Below are positions 1 through 7,963 of a stretch of 64,000 nucleotides of DNA, one piece after another (position 1 is the stretch's first letter; every line of letters starts with the position of its first letter). This DNA is from Piscinibacter sp. XHJ-5 (lineage in GTDB: Bacteria > Pseudomonadota > Gammaproteobacteria > Burkholderiales > Burkholderiaceae_C). A model generated the notes under the pieces. That model was given only the letters and a program-made list of their open reading frames with translations, ran no database searches and had not been told where the DNA came from. A program made the position numbers and the translations under genes. The stretch is taken from assembly GCF_029855045.1 (NCBI RefSeq), contig NZ_CP123228.1, positions 186,001-250,000 on the forward strand. Direction: 5' to 3'.

Positions 1-207
1 TTCTACAAGACCCCCGACGCCATCCTGCGGGCCCAGCTCGAGGCCTGGGACAAGATCGTTGCCACCAAGTCCTCCGAGAACGCGCTGTTCAAGAAGGTGA
101 TCGAGTCGCAGAAGGCCTTCGCCCAGGCAGCCGGGCAGTGGCAGAGCGACTACATGGTCGACTTCAAGATGGCCTACAACCACTACTTCGCGAAAAAGAA
201 GGGCTGA
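1..207 (+). CDS. TRAP transporter substrate-binding protein (DctP family), C-terminal end only
   Basis: The window opens inside this gene; the last 68 codons are present, ending in TGA at 205-207. The remaining peptide is helical and charged (AWDKIVATKSSENALFKKVI) and ends with MVDFKMAYNHYFAKKKG. This is typical of the C-terminal helices of the periplasmic solute-binding subunit of TRAP transporters, which binds an organic anion and delivers it to the DctQM membrane pair. The dctQ and dctM genes immediately downstream support the assignment. The substrate cannot be judged from this fragment. A strong hairpin lies between this gene and dctQ, so the binding protein could be made in excess of the membrane subunits. 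Confidence 0.8.
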   Translation, partial: FYKTPDAILRAQLEAWDKIVATKSSENALFKKVIESQKAFAQAAGQWQSDYMVDFKMAYNHYFAKKKG

Positions 208-235
208 ACCCGCTTCCCGCTTCCCGCTGCACTCG

Positions 236-280
236 CGCCAGTCCTCCGGCAGTTCCGGAGGACTGGCGTCGCCTTTCGTT
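236..280 (+). terminator. Hairpin between dctP and dctQ (attenuator or 3'-end stabiliser)
   Basis: A perfect 14-bp inverted repeat is seen: left arm CGCCAGTCCTCCGG at 236-249, loop CAGTT, right arm CCGGAGGACTGGCG at 255-268, followed by TCGCCTTTCGTT. The T-run is interrupted, so this is more likely a partial terminator or an mRNA 3'-end protector than a full stop. In binding-protein operons such hairpins commonly lift the level of the binding protein over the permeases. Confidence 0.7.
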
Positions 281-286
281 CACTGC

Positions 287-958
287 ATGAGCCTGCCGAT
301 GGACGTTCAACGATTGCTTCACACGGCCGACCGCATCAGCACGTGGGTGGGCAAGATCTTCGCCTGGCTGATCGTGTTGCTGATGCTGGTGGTGTGCATC
401 GAGGTCTTCAAGCGCTACGCGCTGAATGCGCCGACCGCGTGGATCTACGACATCAACAACATGATGTACGGCACGCTGTTCATGATGTGCGGCGCCTATA
501 CGCTGGCGCACGACGGACATGTGCGCGGCGACTTTCTCTACGGCAGCATGAAGCCGCGCACGCAGGCCACCCTGGACCTCATCCTGTTCATCGTGTTCTT
601 TCTGCCCGGCATCGGCGCGCTCACCTGGGCCGGCTGGGACTACTTCAACGACTCGCTGGCCATGCGCGAGCAGACATTCAACGCCACGCCGCTGCCGGTG
701 TATCCGTTCAAGTTCGTCATCCCCGTGGCGGGCGTGATCGTGATGATGCAGGGCCTCGCCGAGATCATCCGATGCATCGTGTGCCTGCGAACCGGCGCGT
801 GGCCCGAGCGGCTGAAGGACGCCGAGGAGATGGACGTCGTGGCGCAGCAGCTCGCCGGCAGCACCTATGTCGACGAGGAGGCGCGCCGGCAGGCGATAGA
901 CAACGCCAAGCGCATCGACGAGGCGGCGCGGCAGCGCGGCGCCGGAGCCGGTACGTGA
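287..958 (+). CDS. TRAP transporter small permease subunit (DctQ family)
   Basis: 223 residues. Four hydrophobic segments are visible (about residues 24-44, 58-78, 98-118 and 143-163), the usual DctQ arrangement. The protein partners DctM in the inner membrane to form the Na+- or H+-coupled importer that takes substrate from DctP. After the last membrane segment there is an unusually long hydrophilic tail of about 55 residues, rich in Ala, Arg and Glu (EEARRQAIDNAKRIDEAARQ), probably helical and cytoplasmic. The first ATG (287) is used here; ATG 299 is an alternative, and neither has a strong ribosome site. It lies 19 bp after the intergenic hairpin and 25 bp before dctM. Confidence 0.85.
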   Translation: MSLPMDVQRLLHTADRISTWVGKIFAWLIVLLMLVVCIEVFKRYALNAPTAWIYDINNMMYGTLFMMCGAYTLAHDGHVRGDFLYGSMKPRTQATLDLILFIVFFLPGIGALTWAGWDYFNDSLAMREQTFNATPLPVYPFKFVIPVAGVIVMMQGLAEIIRCIVCLRTGAWPERLKDAEEMDVVAQQLAGSTYVDEEARRQAIDNAKRIDEAARQRGAGAGT

Positions 959-983
959 GCGCCGCAGCGCGGAGGGCAGCCCT

Positions 984-2906
984 GTGAGCGACGCGGCACT
1001 CGGCCTGTCGATGCTCGGCCTGATCGTGGTCGTCATCATGCTGGGCTTCCCGACCGCGTTCACGCTGATGGGCCTGGGCATGTTCTTCGGCTTCATCGCG
1101 TTCTACAACCCGTCGCAGCACTGGATCGACAACCGCGTGTTCGACCTGATGGTGCAGCGCGCCTACGGCGCGATGACCAACGAGACGCTGCTGTCGATCC
1201 CGCTGTTCGTGCTGATGGGCTACGTGATGGAACGCGGAGCGCTGGTGGACAAGATGTTCCACAGCGTGCAGCTGGCCTTCCGCCGGCTGCCGGGCTCTCT
1301 GGCGGTCGCGACGCTGATCATCTGCACGTTCTGGGGCATCGCCAGCGGCCTGGTCGGCGCGGTGGTGGTGCTGATGGGCGTCATCGCGATGCGGCCGATG
1401 CTCAACGCCGGCTACGACACCCGGCTGGCGGCCGGCGTCATCACCGCCGGCGGCACGTTGGGCATCCTGATACCGCCGTCGGTGATGATCATCGTCTACG
1501 CGGCGGTCGCCGGGCAGTCGGTCGTCAAGCTGTACGCGGCGGCAATGTTCCCCGGCTTTTTCCTCGCCTTCCTGTACCTGGTCTACGTGATCGGCTGGGC
1601 CATGATCCAGCCCAAGGTCGCGCCCCGGCTGCCGCTGGAACAGCAGCGCGCGCCGGTCTCGCCCTGGGTCAGGCAGGTCGCCGACACCCATGGCGGGCGC
1701 ATGCTGCCGGCGCTGCTCAAGGCGGTGGTGGCACCCGGGCGTGTTCTCTCCGCATCGGTGGAGGGTGTGCGGGTCACCTGGTGGCTGCTTCTGCGCAACC
1801 TCGTGACCGCCCTGGTGCCGGTGCTGCTGGCGGCGGTGACGCTGGGCGCGGTGTGGTGGTACGTGACCATCTATTCGCAGAAGGACAGCAATCCGGAGCC
1901 GGCGGCGGCGGAGCAGGTGCAGAAAGCGCGGGAGCCGTCCGCCGGCGGCGTGCAGGAGCCTCCTTCCTCAGGGTCGGAGCCGCAGTCCGGCGGGTTGCAG
2001 GAACCTCCGGACAGCGAAGGCGTGAAGGAGCCGCCGTCGTCGGGCGTGGCAGAGCCGCCGGGCGCCGAGCCCGCCGCGAAGACCGAGGAGGGTGGTCTGC
2101 AGGCGCTGGGCGAACCGGTGCAAGGGCCCAAGATGGCGGCCGTGCCGGACGCCTTCTACACCGGCTTCTGGCTGACGTGCGCCATCACGCTGGCGCTGCT
2201 CGCCTGGTACTACTGGCGCATGGATGCCGAGCAGTTCGAGATCCTGCGCATGCTCGTGTCCTCGGTGATGCCGCTGGGCATCCTGACGCTGGTGGTGCTG
2301 GGGGTGATCCTGTTCGGCATCACCACCGCCACCGAGTCGGCGGCGGTTGGCGCGGCCGGTGCCTTCCTGATGGCCTGGCAGGCAGGCACGTTGAACCTGC
2401 AGAAGATCAGGGAGGCGGTGTTCCTGACGGCCAAGACGACGGCCATGGTGTGCTGGCTGTTCGTGGGCTCGGCGCTGTTCTCGGCGGTGTTCGCCATACT
2501 CGGCGGGCAGGCCATCATCGAGCACTGGGTGCTGGGCATGAACCTGTCGCCGCTGCAGTTCCTGCTGCTGTCGCAGGCGATCATCTTCGTGCTGGGGTGG
2601 CCGCTCGAGTGGACCGAGATCATCGTGATCTTCGTGCCCATCTTCCTGCCGCTGCTGACCCACTTCAAGATCGACCCGCTGCTGTTCGGCACGCTGGTGT
2701 TCGTGAACCTGCAGGCGGCATTCCTGTCTCCGCCGGTCGCGATGTCGGCCTTCTACCTGAAGGGCGTGTCGCCGCCGCACGTGACGCTGAACCAGATCTT
2801 CGCGGGGATGATGCCGTACATGCTGATCGTCATCCTGTGCATGGTGTTCATGTACATCTGGCCCGGCCTGACGGTGTGGCTGCCGAACTACCTCTACGGC
2901 GGCTGA
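984..2906 (+). CDS. TRAP transporter large permease subunit (DctM family) with a large internal insertion
   Basis: 640 residues against about 430 for a standard DctM. The start is GTG, supported by GGAGGG at 971-976. The N-terminal half (to about residue 215) and C-terminal half (from about residue 425) match the DctM fold: many membrane spans, TATESAAVGAAGAFL near residue 450, and a terminal FLSPPVAMSAFYLKGV. Between them sits an extra block of about 190 residues with two added hydrophobic spans (about 272-295 and 390-408). These flank a hydrophilic, low-complexity stretch (about 310-375) of repeated EPPSSG / GGLQEPP-type units. The block is in frame, so the protein should be functional. It is the coupled-transport channel of the TRAP complex; the substrate is unknown. 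Confidence 0.85.
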   Translation: MSDAALGLSMLGLIVVVIMLGFPTAFTLMGLGMFFGFIAFYNPSQHWIDNRVFDLMVQRAYGAMTNETLLSIPLFVLMGYVMERGALVDKMFHSVQLAFRRLPGSLAVATLIICTFWGIASGLVGAVVVLMGVIAMRPMLNAGYDTRLAAGVITAGGTLGILIPPSVMIIVYAAVAGQSVVKLYAAAMFPGFFLAFLYLVYVIGWAMIQPKVAPRLPLEQQRAPVSPWVRQVADTHGGRMLPALLKAVVAPGRVLSASVEGVRVTWWLLLRNLVTALVPVLLAAVTLGAVWWYVTIYSQKDSNPEPAAAEQVQKAREPSAGGVQEPPSSGSEPQSGGLQEPPDSEGVKEPPSSGVAEPPGAEPAAKTEEGGLQALGEPVQGPKMAAVPDAFYTGFWLTCAITLALLAWYYWRMDAEQFEILRMLVSSVMPLGILTLVVLGVILFGITTATESAAVGAAGAFLMAWQAGTLNLQKIREAVFLTAKTTAMVCWLFVGSALFSAVFAILGGQAIIEHWVLGMNLSPLQFLLLSQAIIFVLGWPLEWTEIIVIFVPIFLPLLTHFKIDPLLFGTLVFVNLQAAFLSPPVAMSAFYLKGVSPPHVTLNQIFAGMMPYMLIVILCMVFMYIWPGLTVWLPNYLYGG

Positions 2907-2909
2907 GCC

Positions 2910-3926
2910 TCAGCCCTTCGCGCCCCTGGGCCCCGGCGCCGGCGGCGCCGCGTAATCCGGCGGGACGCGCATCAGCGCCGCATCGGGCTCCCCGCGCTTG
3001 AGCCGCGCGAGCCGATAGGTCGTCTCGCCGACCCGCGGGTCCGCGTCGCGCGACTGCAGCGTGAGCAGCAGCTCCGGCGACGTCCAGACGTCGCGGGTGA
3101 TGACGATGGGCTTCTCGTTGCCCAGCTTGCCGGCCTCGATGGTCCAGGTAGTCCGTTCGCCGTTCGCCCGCACGCCGTCGATGTCCTTGCTGCCGAGAGC
3201 GGTGGCGACACCGGGGCCGCGTGGCGCACCGACGCGCGCCTGGAAGGCCACCCCCGGCGGCAGCGGCGGCAGCGGCGCCTGCGGATCCATGCGCAGCACG
3301 TGCATCTGCATGCCCTTGGGCATGTCGTCCTCGCCCACGATGGCCGGCACCGGTGGCGGCACCGGCGGTGTCGGCGGCACGGGCGCGACCACCGGCGTGC
3401 CGGGCTCGCGGCGCAGGCTCTCGCGGAAGTTGCGCGCCCAGTCGCGCATCTTGTCGGCGTACTCCCGCATGGCAAAGCCGTGCTCGCGCTCCAGCAGCGG
3501 GCCGGCGGCGCTCAGGCGGCGCGCGCTCTTTCGCTCGGGATCGAGGACCCAGCTCTCGTGTGCCACCGGGTCGCGCAGGTAGACGGTCTTGCGCCCGCCG
3601 CGGTCGATCTCCTGGCGCGTGCGGCCCTCGCCGTCGCGGCACAGGCGCGTCGTGTGCCGACGCACGATGCGGTTGCCGTCGGTCAGCGGCTGCACGGATT
3701 CGATCTCGGCCTCGGCGCAGTACGGCGCGCCCTTCACGATGCGCTCGTCCCCCAGCTCACGCGCCGCGAACGCGACCGTATCGTCGCCGGCCACGAGAAG
3801 CGGCGCTTCGAACGACGCCTGGGCCAAGAGCAGGTCGGTGTCCTCCAGGGGCTGCGAGTGGGCGACTGCAGCGCCGAGCAGGGCGGCACAAGGAACGAGA
3901 CAGCGCAGGCGGATCTGGGCATACAT
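2910..3926 (-). CDS. Secreted protein of unknown function, third gene of an ECF sigma-factor module
   Basis: 338 residues with a clear Sec signal peptide (LRCLVPCAALLGAAVAHS, cleavage near residue 24). The mature part is acidic/basic mixed and contains a Pro/Val-rich linker (PVVAPVPPTPPVPPPVPAIV) near the middle. It has two conserved-looking Cys in PYCAEAEIE and RLCRDGEG, which could pair in the periplasm. It is transcribed after the sigma factor and anti-sigma-like genes with only a 24-bp gap, and has its own AGGAGA ribosome site. I do not recognise a named domain. Gene order suggests an envelope protein that acts with, or is controlled by, the sigma/anti-sigma pair. It ends 3 bp from the convergent dctM stop. 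Confidence 0.6.
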   Translation of the reverse strand: MYAQIRLRCLVPCAALLGAAVAHSQPLEDTDLLLAQASFEAPLLVAGDDTVAFAARELGDERIVKGAPYCAEAEIESVQPLTDGNRIVRRHTTRLCRDGEGRTRQEIDRGGRKTVYLRDPVAHESWVLDPERKSARRLSAAGPLLEREHGFAMREYADKMRDWARNFRESLRREPGTPVVAPVPPTPPVPPPVPAIVGEDDMPKGMQMHVLRMDPQAPLPPLPPGVAFQARVGAPRGPGVATALGSKDIDGVRANGERTTWTIEAGKLGNEKPIVITRDVWTSPELLLTLQSRDADPRVGETTYRLARLKRGEPDAALMRVPPDYAAPPAPGPRGAKG

Positions 3927-3950
3927 GGCAGGTCTCCTCGGATCGTCATC

Positions 3951-4451
3951 TCAGCGCACGAAGCGCACGGCGAGCACGTCGCCGCTGGCATGCACCAGCA
4001 GCTCGGCGCGGACCGGCTCGCCGGCGCGCGCAGGGTCGTAGGGCAGCCCCATCGCCGCCAGGCTTTCACGCGGAAGCTCGGCCGGCACCACCCACGCGGG
4101 ACCTTGCTCGCGCGCCTCGCGCAGCAGCTGGGGCCAGCGCTCGCCGCCGGACACCGGAAGGAACGGCGTGGACACGCTGGCGCGCCGGCCGACCAGGTCG
4201 TCCTGCGGCAACGGGGTCACCGCCAGCATGAGCGCGGCGACGGCCAGCGTGGCGAAGGCCAGGCCGCCGCCGATCCACGCCAGCCACGACGAACGCCGGC
4301 GCGCCGGGGCAGCGCTCTTCGCCGCCGCCATCGCGGCCCACACCGCATGCGGGACGCGTGGGTCCGGCTGGTGGGCTCGCAGGTCGTCGCCGGCCAGGCG
4401 CAGCGCATCGCGCAGCGTTTCCTGGCCGCGGGGGGAAGCGGTGGGAGTCAT
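3951..4451 (-). CDS. Membrane-anchored anti-sigma-like protein
   Basis: 166 residues. The N-terminal 50 residues are hydrophilic and cytoplasmic-looking, followed by Arg-rich ARRRSSW and one membrane span (LAWIGGGLAFATLAVAALML, about residues 60-79), then a periplasmic C-terminal domain of about 85 residues. Topology and position directly after an ECF sigma gene are those of anti-sigma factors that hold the sigma factor at the membrane. There is no obvious zinc-binding HxxxCxxC motif, so it is not a classical ZAS protein. The start codon overlaps the sigma stop (ATGA, 4448-4451), which implies translational coupling. The anti-sigma role is inferred from context and topology, not from a recognised domain. 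Confidence 0.6.
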   Translation of the reverse strand: MTPTASPRGQETLRDALRLAGDDLRAHQPDPRVPHAVWAAMAAAKSAAPARRRSSWLAWIGGGLAFATLAVAALMLAVTPLPQDDLVGRRASVSTPFLPVSGGERWPQLLREAREQGPAWVVPAELPRESLAAMGLPYDPARAGEPVRAELLVHASGDVLAVRFVR

Positions 4452-5038
4452 GCGGCTTCTCCGGCGGCGGCGTTGAGCTGCGCCGCGAGCCGCGCGCGGG
4501 CCCGGTGCAGCCGGCTGCGCAGCGTGTTGACCTCGACACCGGCGATCGCCGCGGCTTCGTCGTAGCGCCGCTCCTGCAGATCGACCAGCACCAGCGCTTC
4601 GCGAAACGGCCACGGCAGCGAGCGGATCGCGGCCCACAGCGCCTCGAGTTCCTGGCGATGGACGAGGAGGGTGTCGATGGACGCCTCCGCCTCGCCCGCA
4701 GCGACGTCATCGACGCTGTCGTCGGTGCCCGTTCGGCCTTGGGATGCGCGCCACTGCGCCAGCAGCGTGTGGCGCGCGACGCCGGCGAGCCACGCGCCCA
4801 GCGAGCCGCGTGCGGCGTCGAAGGTGGCTGCGCGCGACGCCAGCGCGATGAAGGCGTCCTGTGTCGCATCGGCGGCCCAGGCGGCGTTGCCGCACAGCGC
4901 CAGTGCGTAGCGGTAGACCCCCGCCGACTCGCGTGCGTACGCCAGCGCCAGGGCGTCCCGGTCGCCGGCGGCCACGCGCCGTGCCAGCGAGGCATCGTCG
5001 GTGCGGACCGCGGGTTTCCAGGGGACGAAGGGCATCAT
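4448..5038 (-). CDS. RNA polymerase sigma factor, ECF (sigma-70) subfamily
   Basis: 196 residues from the chosen ATG at 5038; a TTG at 5059 and an ATG at 5035 are alternatives, and none has a strong ribosome site. Region 2 is visible in ALAYARESAGVYRYALALCG and DATQDAFIALASRA (core binding and -10 recognition). Region 4 is visible in LPWPFREALVLVDLQERRYD followed by the helix-turn-helix AAIAGVEVNTLRSRLHRARA. There is no region 1 or 3, as expected for an ECF factor. It is the first gene of a three-gene unit with the membrane anti-sigma-like protein and the secreted protein. A GGAAACTTT stretch on the minus strand at 5107-5099 resembles an ECF -35 element and would fit self-activation. Confidence 0.88.
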   Translation of the reverse strand: MMPFVPWKPAVRTDDASLARRVAAGDRDALALAYARESAGVYRYALALCGNAAWAADATQDAFIALASRAATFDAARGSLGAWLAGVARHTLLAQWRASQGRTGTDDSVDDVAAGEAEASIDTLLVHRQELEALWAAIRSLPWPFREALVLVDLQERRYDEAAAIAGVEVNTLRSRLHRARARLAAQLNAAAGEAA

Positions 5039-5185
5039 GGAACGAGAGCGCGCAGGCAAGCGCTCGGGAGCGTGCTCCTATTGCGGTCGGCGGCAGCGAA
5101 AGTTTCCGCCACTGCGCTCGCGGGTGCGAGAGTCGCACGGCCGCCCTGCCCCGGGCGCCGAAGAGGCGCCTTGCCCCAGCCGGCG

Positions 5186-6304
5186 TCAGCCCACCATGCG
5201 CCCGTAGCGGTCGATCGCGACCAGGTCGACGTACTTCGATCCCTGGGTGCCGCCGCCGAACTCGACCTTGTACCCGCCCACGTCCGCACGCAGCGCAGCG
5301 AGCGACTCGCGCAGTTTCGGACGGGTCATGCTGCCGTTCTTCAACACGTTCAGCGCTGCCTCGACGGCAATGCGGCCGGCGATGTAGCCCTCGAGCGTCG
5401 TCATGCCCATGCGCGCGCCGCCCAGAGCGGCCAGGTCCTGCTGGCAGCGATTGACCACGCTGAAGGTGGTCGCGTTGGGGCGTGGCACCACCATGCTCAT
5501 CACGCAGCTCTGCTTCTTCGCGACCAGCGCGTCGACCAGGTCCTGGCCGGCGAACGACGAGGCGTAGAACAAGCCGGGATAACGCGCCGCCGTCATCTGG
5601 TCGATGATGGCCGAGACCGGGGCGGCATTGGCGGTGAACAGCACGAAGTCGAGCTTGGCTTCGAGCAGCTTGGCCGAGACCGCGTCGAACGAGCTCATGT
5701 TGCGGTCGATGCCGACAGACACCTTCGGCGTGATCGACATCGAATGCAGCGACAGGTTCATCGCATCCAGGTTGGCCTTGGAGGTGTCCTCCAGGTAGAC
5801 CACGCCGATGCGGCGCATGCCGAAGTCGCGCGCGTAGGCGACCATGCGCTGGTACTCGAGGTCGTAGCCGGCGCGCACGTGGAAGGCCGAGCTGACGCCG
5901 TCGGCGCGGATGCCCATGTTGCCGCTGGCGGTCCCGAGCAACGCGATCTGTGCCTTCTCGACCGCCGGGATGCAGGCTTCGGCGCCGGCGCCGCTGGTCA
6001 GGCCGATGAGGCCGGTGACGCCCAGGTCGATCAGCGTGGCCACGTTCTGCGCGGTGCGGCTGCGCACGCCGCCGTCGTCCAGCGTCACCAGCTCGAATCG
6101 CGTGCCGCTGGTTTTGGAGGCGGCGGCGAAGGCCGCTGCAATGCCGTCGCGCACGTCGCGGCCGTAGCCGGCCTGCCCCCCGGTCAGCGAGGCCGACTGG
6201 CCGAAGCGGACCACGCTGGCACTGGCGGCCAAGCTCGACCAGGTGCCGCACACCCCCGCGACGGCCACGGCCGAGCCACCCCACAACAGGCTTCTTCGTT
6301 TCAT
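5186..6304 (-). CDS. ABC transporter substrate-binding protein, branched-chain amino acid type (Peripla_BP_6)
   Basis: 372 residues. The start MKRRSLLWGGSAVAVAGVCG was chosen because it gives a signal peptide and follows AAGGGAG. The mature protein has the two-lobe type I binding fold: VVRFGQSASLTGGQAGYGRD at the N-terminus, GLIGLTSGAGAEA and the ASGNMGIRADGV segment in lobe 1, then VYLEDTSKANLDAMN in lobe 2. Family members bind amino acids, short amides or aromatic acids in the periplasm. There is no permease or ATPase gene nearby, so it is an orphan that must share a transporter or act in sensing. A 15-bp direct repeat lies in the divergent promoter region upstream. Confidence 0.85.
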   Translation of the reverse strand: MKRRSLLWGGSAVAVAGVCGTWSSLAASASVVRFGQSASLTGGQAGYGRDVRDGIAAAFAAASKTSGTRFELVTLDDGGVRSRTAQNVATLIDLGVTGLIGLTSGAGAEACIPAVEKAQIALLGTASGNMGIRADGVSSAFHVRAGYDLEYQRMVAYARDFGMRRIGVVYLEDTSKANLDAMNLSLHSMSITPKVSVGIDRNMSSFDAVSAKLLEAKLDFVLFTANAAPVSAIIDQMTAARYPGLFYASSFAGQDLVDALVAKKQSCVMSMVVPRPNATTFSVVNRCQQDLAALGGARMGMTTLEGYIAGRIAVEAALNVLKNGSMTRPKLRESLAALRADVGGYKVEFGGGTQGSKYVDLVAIDRYGRMVG

Positions 6305-6374
6305 CTGTTCGCTCCCTTGATGCGCAGATCCGCGCCGTGAAATTTCGACGGGCTTCACGCGAGCTTGCTTTCGT

Positions 6375-6465
6375 TTACGAATTGATACGGAAGGTGTAAG
6401 AAAACTTGGCCATGCGACTTCTTCGCGAGAAGAAATCGACCACCTTGCGGTTACGAATTGAAACG
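6375..6465. repeat. Pair of 15-bp direct repeats in a divergent promoter region
   Basis: TTACGAATTGATACG at 6375-6389 and TTACGAATTGAAACG at 6451-6465 match at 14 of 15 positions and are spaced 76 bp start to start. They lie between the divergent binding-protein gene and the small secreted protein gene, and are AT-rich against a GC-rich background. They could be operator sites for an unknown regulator; no regulator gene lies beside them. Confidence 0.4.
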
Positions 6466-6515
6466 ACGAGGCCGGCCTCTGCACACTGAGGCGTCGTCAA
6501 ACCAAGGAGACACCC

Positions 6516-6968
6516 ATGGGTCTGCGGATGAGTCGTCTTGCCCGCTGGGCCGCGCTGGCCGCACTGGGCTTCGCTTCGGTGAGCGTCGGCGCGGTGGAGC
6601 TGCGCGGGTTCCGCGGCGTCCCCTGGGGAGCCGGCGTCGAGAGCCTCGGCGACTCGCATCTGGTGTCCGCGCAAGGCGAGGTGCGCTGTTACCGCCGCGA
6701 GCGCGAGAACCTGCTGTACGGGGACGCGCCCCTGCGCGAGGTGCGTTTCTGCTTCCACGCCGACCGCCTGGTGATGGTGGTGGTCGACGCGCAAGTCGGC
6801 CCGCAAGCGCTGCGCGGCGAATTCGAGAGTAGCTACGGCCCGCCCCGGGTGAGCTCCGTGTCGACTGCCCTGTGGGGCGACTCCTCGACTCGTGCGCGCG
6901 TGGAGATCGATGCGCCCGCCGCGAATGCGCCGGCGTCGATGCGGATGTACTCCAACGAATACCGCTAG
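6516..6968 (+). CDS. Small secreted protein of unknown function
   Basis: 150 residues, starting after an AAGGAG ribosome site. A signal peptide is clear (RLARWAALAALGFASVSVGA, cleavage near residue 26). The mature part begins VELRGFRGVPWGAGVESLGD, a pattern often seen in small periplasmic proteins with a FRGxPWG opening. It contains two Cys (EVRCYRRER and EVRFCFHAD) that may form a disulphide. No enzyme motif is visible. It is divergent from the binding-protein gene, with the direct-repeat region in between, and converges on the amidohydrolase gene with a 7-bp gap. Confidence 0.65.
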   Translation: MGLRMSRLARWAALAALGFASVSVGAVELRGFRGVPWGAGVESLGDSHLVSAQGEVRCYRRERENLLYGDAPLREVRFCFHADRLVMVVVDAQVGPQALRGEFESSYGPPRVSSVSTALWGDSSTRARVEIDAPAANAPASMRMYSNEYR

Positions 6969-6975
6969 CGAACCG

Positions 6976-7947
6976 TCATGCCCCCCGCGTGCCGGCTCCA
7001 TGCCGAGGGGGCACGCGCCGATAGAAGCTGAGCGCGTTGCGGAACATCACCTTGTCGCGCACCTCCTCGCCCAAGGGCGCGAGGTAGTCGTGCGCCAGTC
7101 GGATCTGCTCGGCGAAGCCGCCGCCCAGGCTGCTCACCGGCCAGTTGCTGCCCCAGATGAGGCGGTCGGAGCCGAATGCGCTCATCAGCACATCGAAGTG
7201 CGGCCGGTAGGCGGCGAGCTCCAGCGGCGCGGGCCACGGCGCATTGCCGTCGCCGGTCTGGTACACGTCGTAGAACGACGAGAACTTCACCGAGAGCTGG
7301 GGACACAGCTCGGCCCATCGGCGGATCGACAGCTCCCACTCCGGCGTCGGCGTCGGGCCCTGCGCGCCGCCGAGGTGATCGACGATGACGCGCAGCTGCG
7401 GGAAGGCCTTGCACAACGCTTCGACCGTGGGTTTCGGGTTGGTCGTGCCGCGGCTGATCAGGTCCAGCGTCATGCCGCGCCGCGAGAGCTCGGCCAGGTC
7501 GCGCCGCTGCGCGGCGTCCAGCGTGATCGCCGCGGGCCCCCAGAGAAAGCTGCGGATGCCGACGAAGCGAGGGTCTGCGGCGAGGCGGTCGAGCTGCGCG
7601 ATGAAGCCGGGCGAGCCGACCTCGAGCTGGCCCACGAAGAAGCGGAAGAACGCATCGCGGCGCACCAGGTCGAGGATCCATGCGTTGTCCTCGGCCAGCG
7701 GGCTCGCCTCCACGATGCCTGCTGCCACGATGCCGTGGAGGCGCGCCAGCTGCTGGTACTCGGCCGGCAGCACATCGCGGTACAGGGTGGTGCTCGCCGC
7801 CGGCGGCCACGGCACGCCGCCCGGACGGGTCACCTGGTAGAAGTGGATGTGGGTCTCGACGATGGGCTGGGGGACGCCTCGGCGGAGCTGCCCGATCAGC
7901 GCCTCCAGGTCGTCATCGGCATCGGGAGCGGTCGGCTTCGTCGTCAT
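6976..7947 (-). CDS. Amidohydrolase-family TIM-barrel hydrolase (COG3618 type)
   Basis: 323 residues. The HxH metal motif of the amidohydrolase_2 family is visible early (VETHIHFYQ, residues about 32-38), with VIVDHLGGAQ in the middle (conserved His on the barrel) and LIWGSNWP near residue 267, where the GSNWP motif is characteristic of this family. Related enzymes hydrolyse sugar-acid lactones (L-fuconolactone, L-rhamnonolactone) or pyrone dicarboxylates. The reaction here is not determined. It is the last gene of a VOC / WYL regulator / amidohydrolase run on the minus strand, 16 bp after the regulator. Confidence 0.8.
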   Translation of the reverse strand: MTTKPTAPDADDDLEALIGQLRRGVPQPIVETHIHFYQVTRPGGVPWPPAASTTLYRDVLPAEYQQLARLHGIVAAGIVEASPLAEDNAWILDLVRRDAFFRFFVGQLEVGSPGFIAQLDRLAADPRFVGIRSFLWGPAAITLDAAQRRDLAELSRRGMTLDLISRGTTNPKPTVEALCKAFPQLRVIVDHLGGAQGPTPTPEWELSIRRWAELCPQLSVKFSSFYDVYQTGDGNAPWPAPLELAAYRPHFDVLMSAFGSDRLIWGSNWPVSSLGGGFAEQIRLAHDYLAPLGEEVRDKVMFRNALSFYRRVPPRHGAGTRGA

Positions 7948-7963
7948 GTCCTCGAGTGTCGCT

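Noticed and set aside
4358..6340. A 660-codon plus-strand open frame opposite the sigma factor and binding-protein genes
   Set aside because: Arg/Gly/His/Ala-rich with no domain; the minus-strand genes have clear motifs and ribosome sites.
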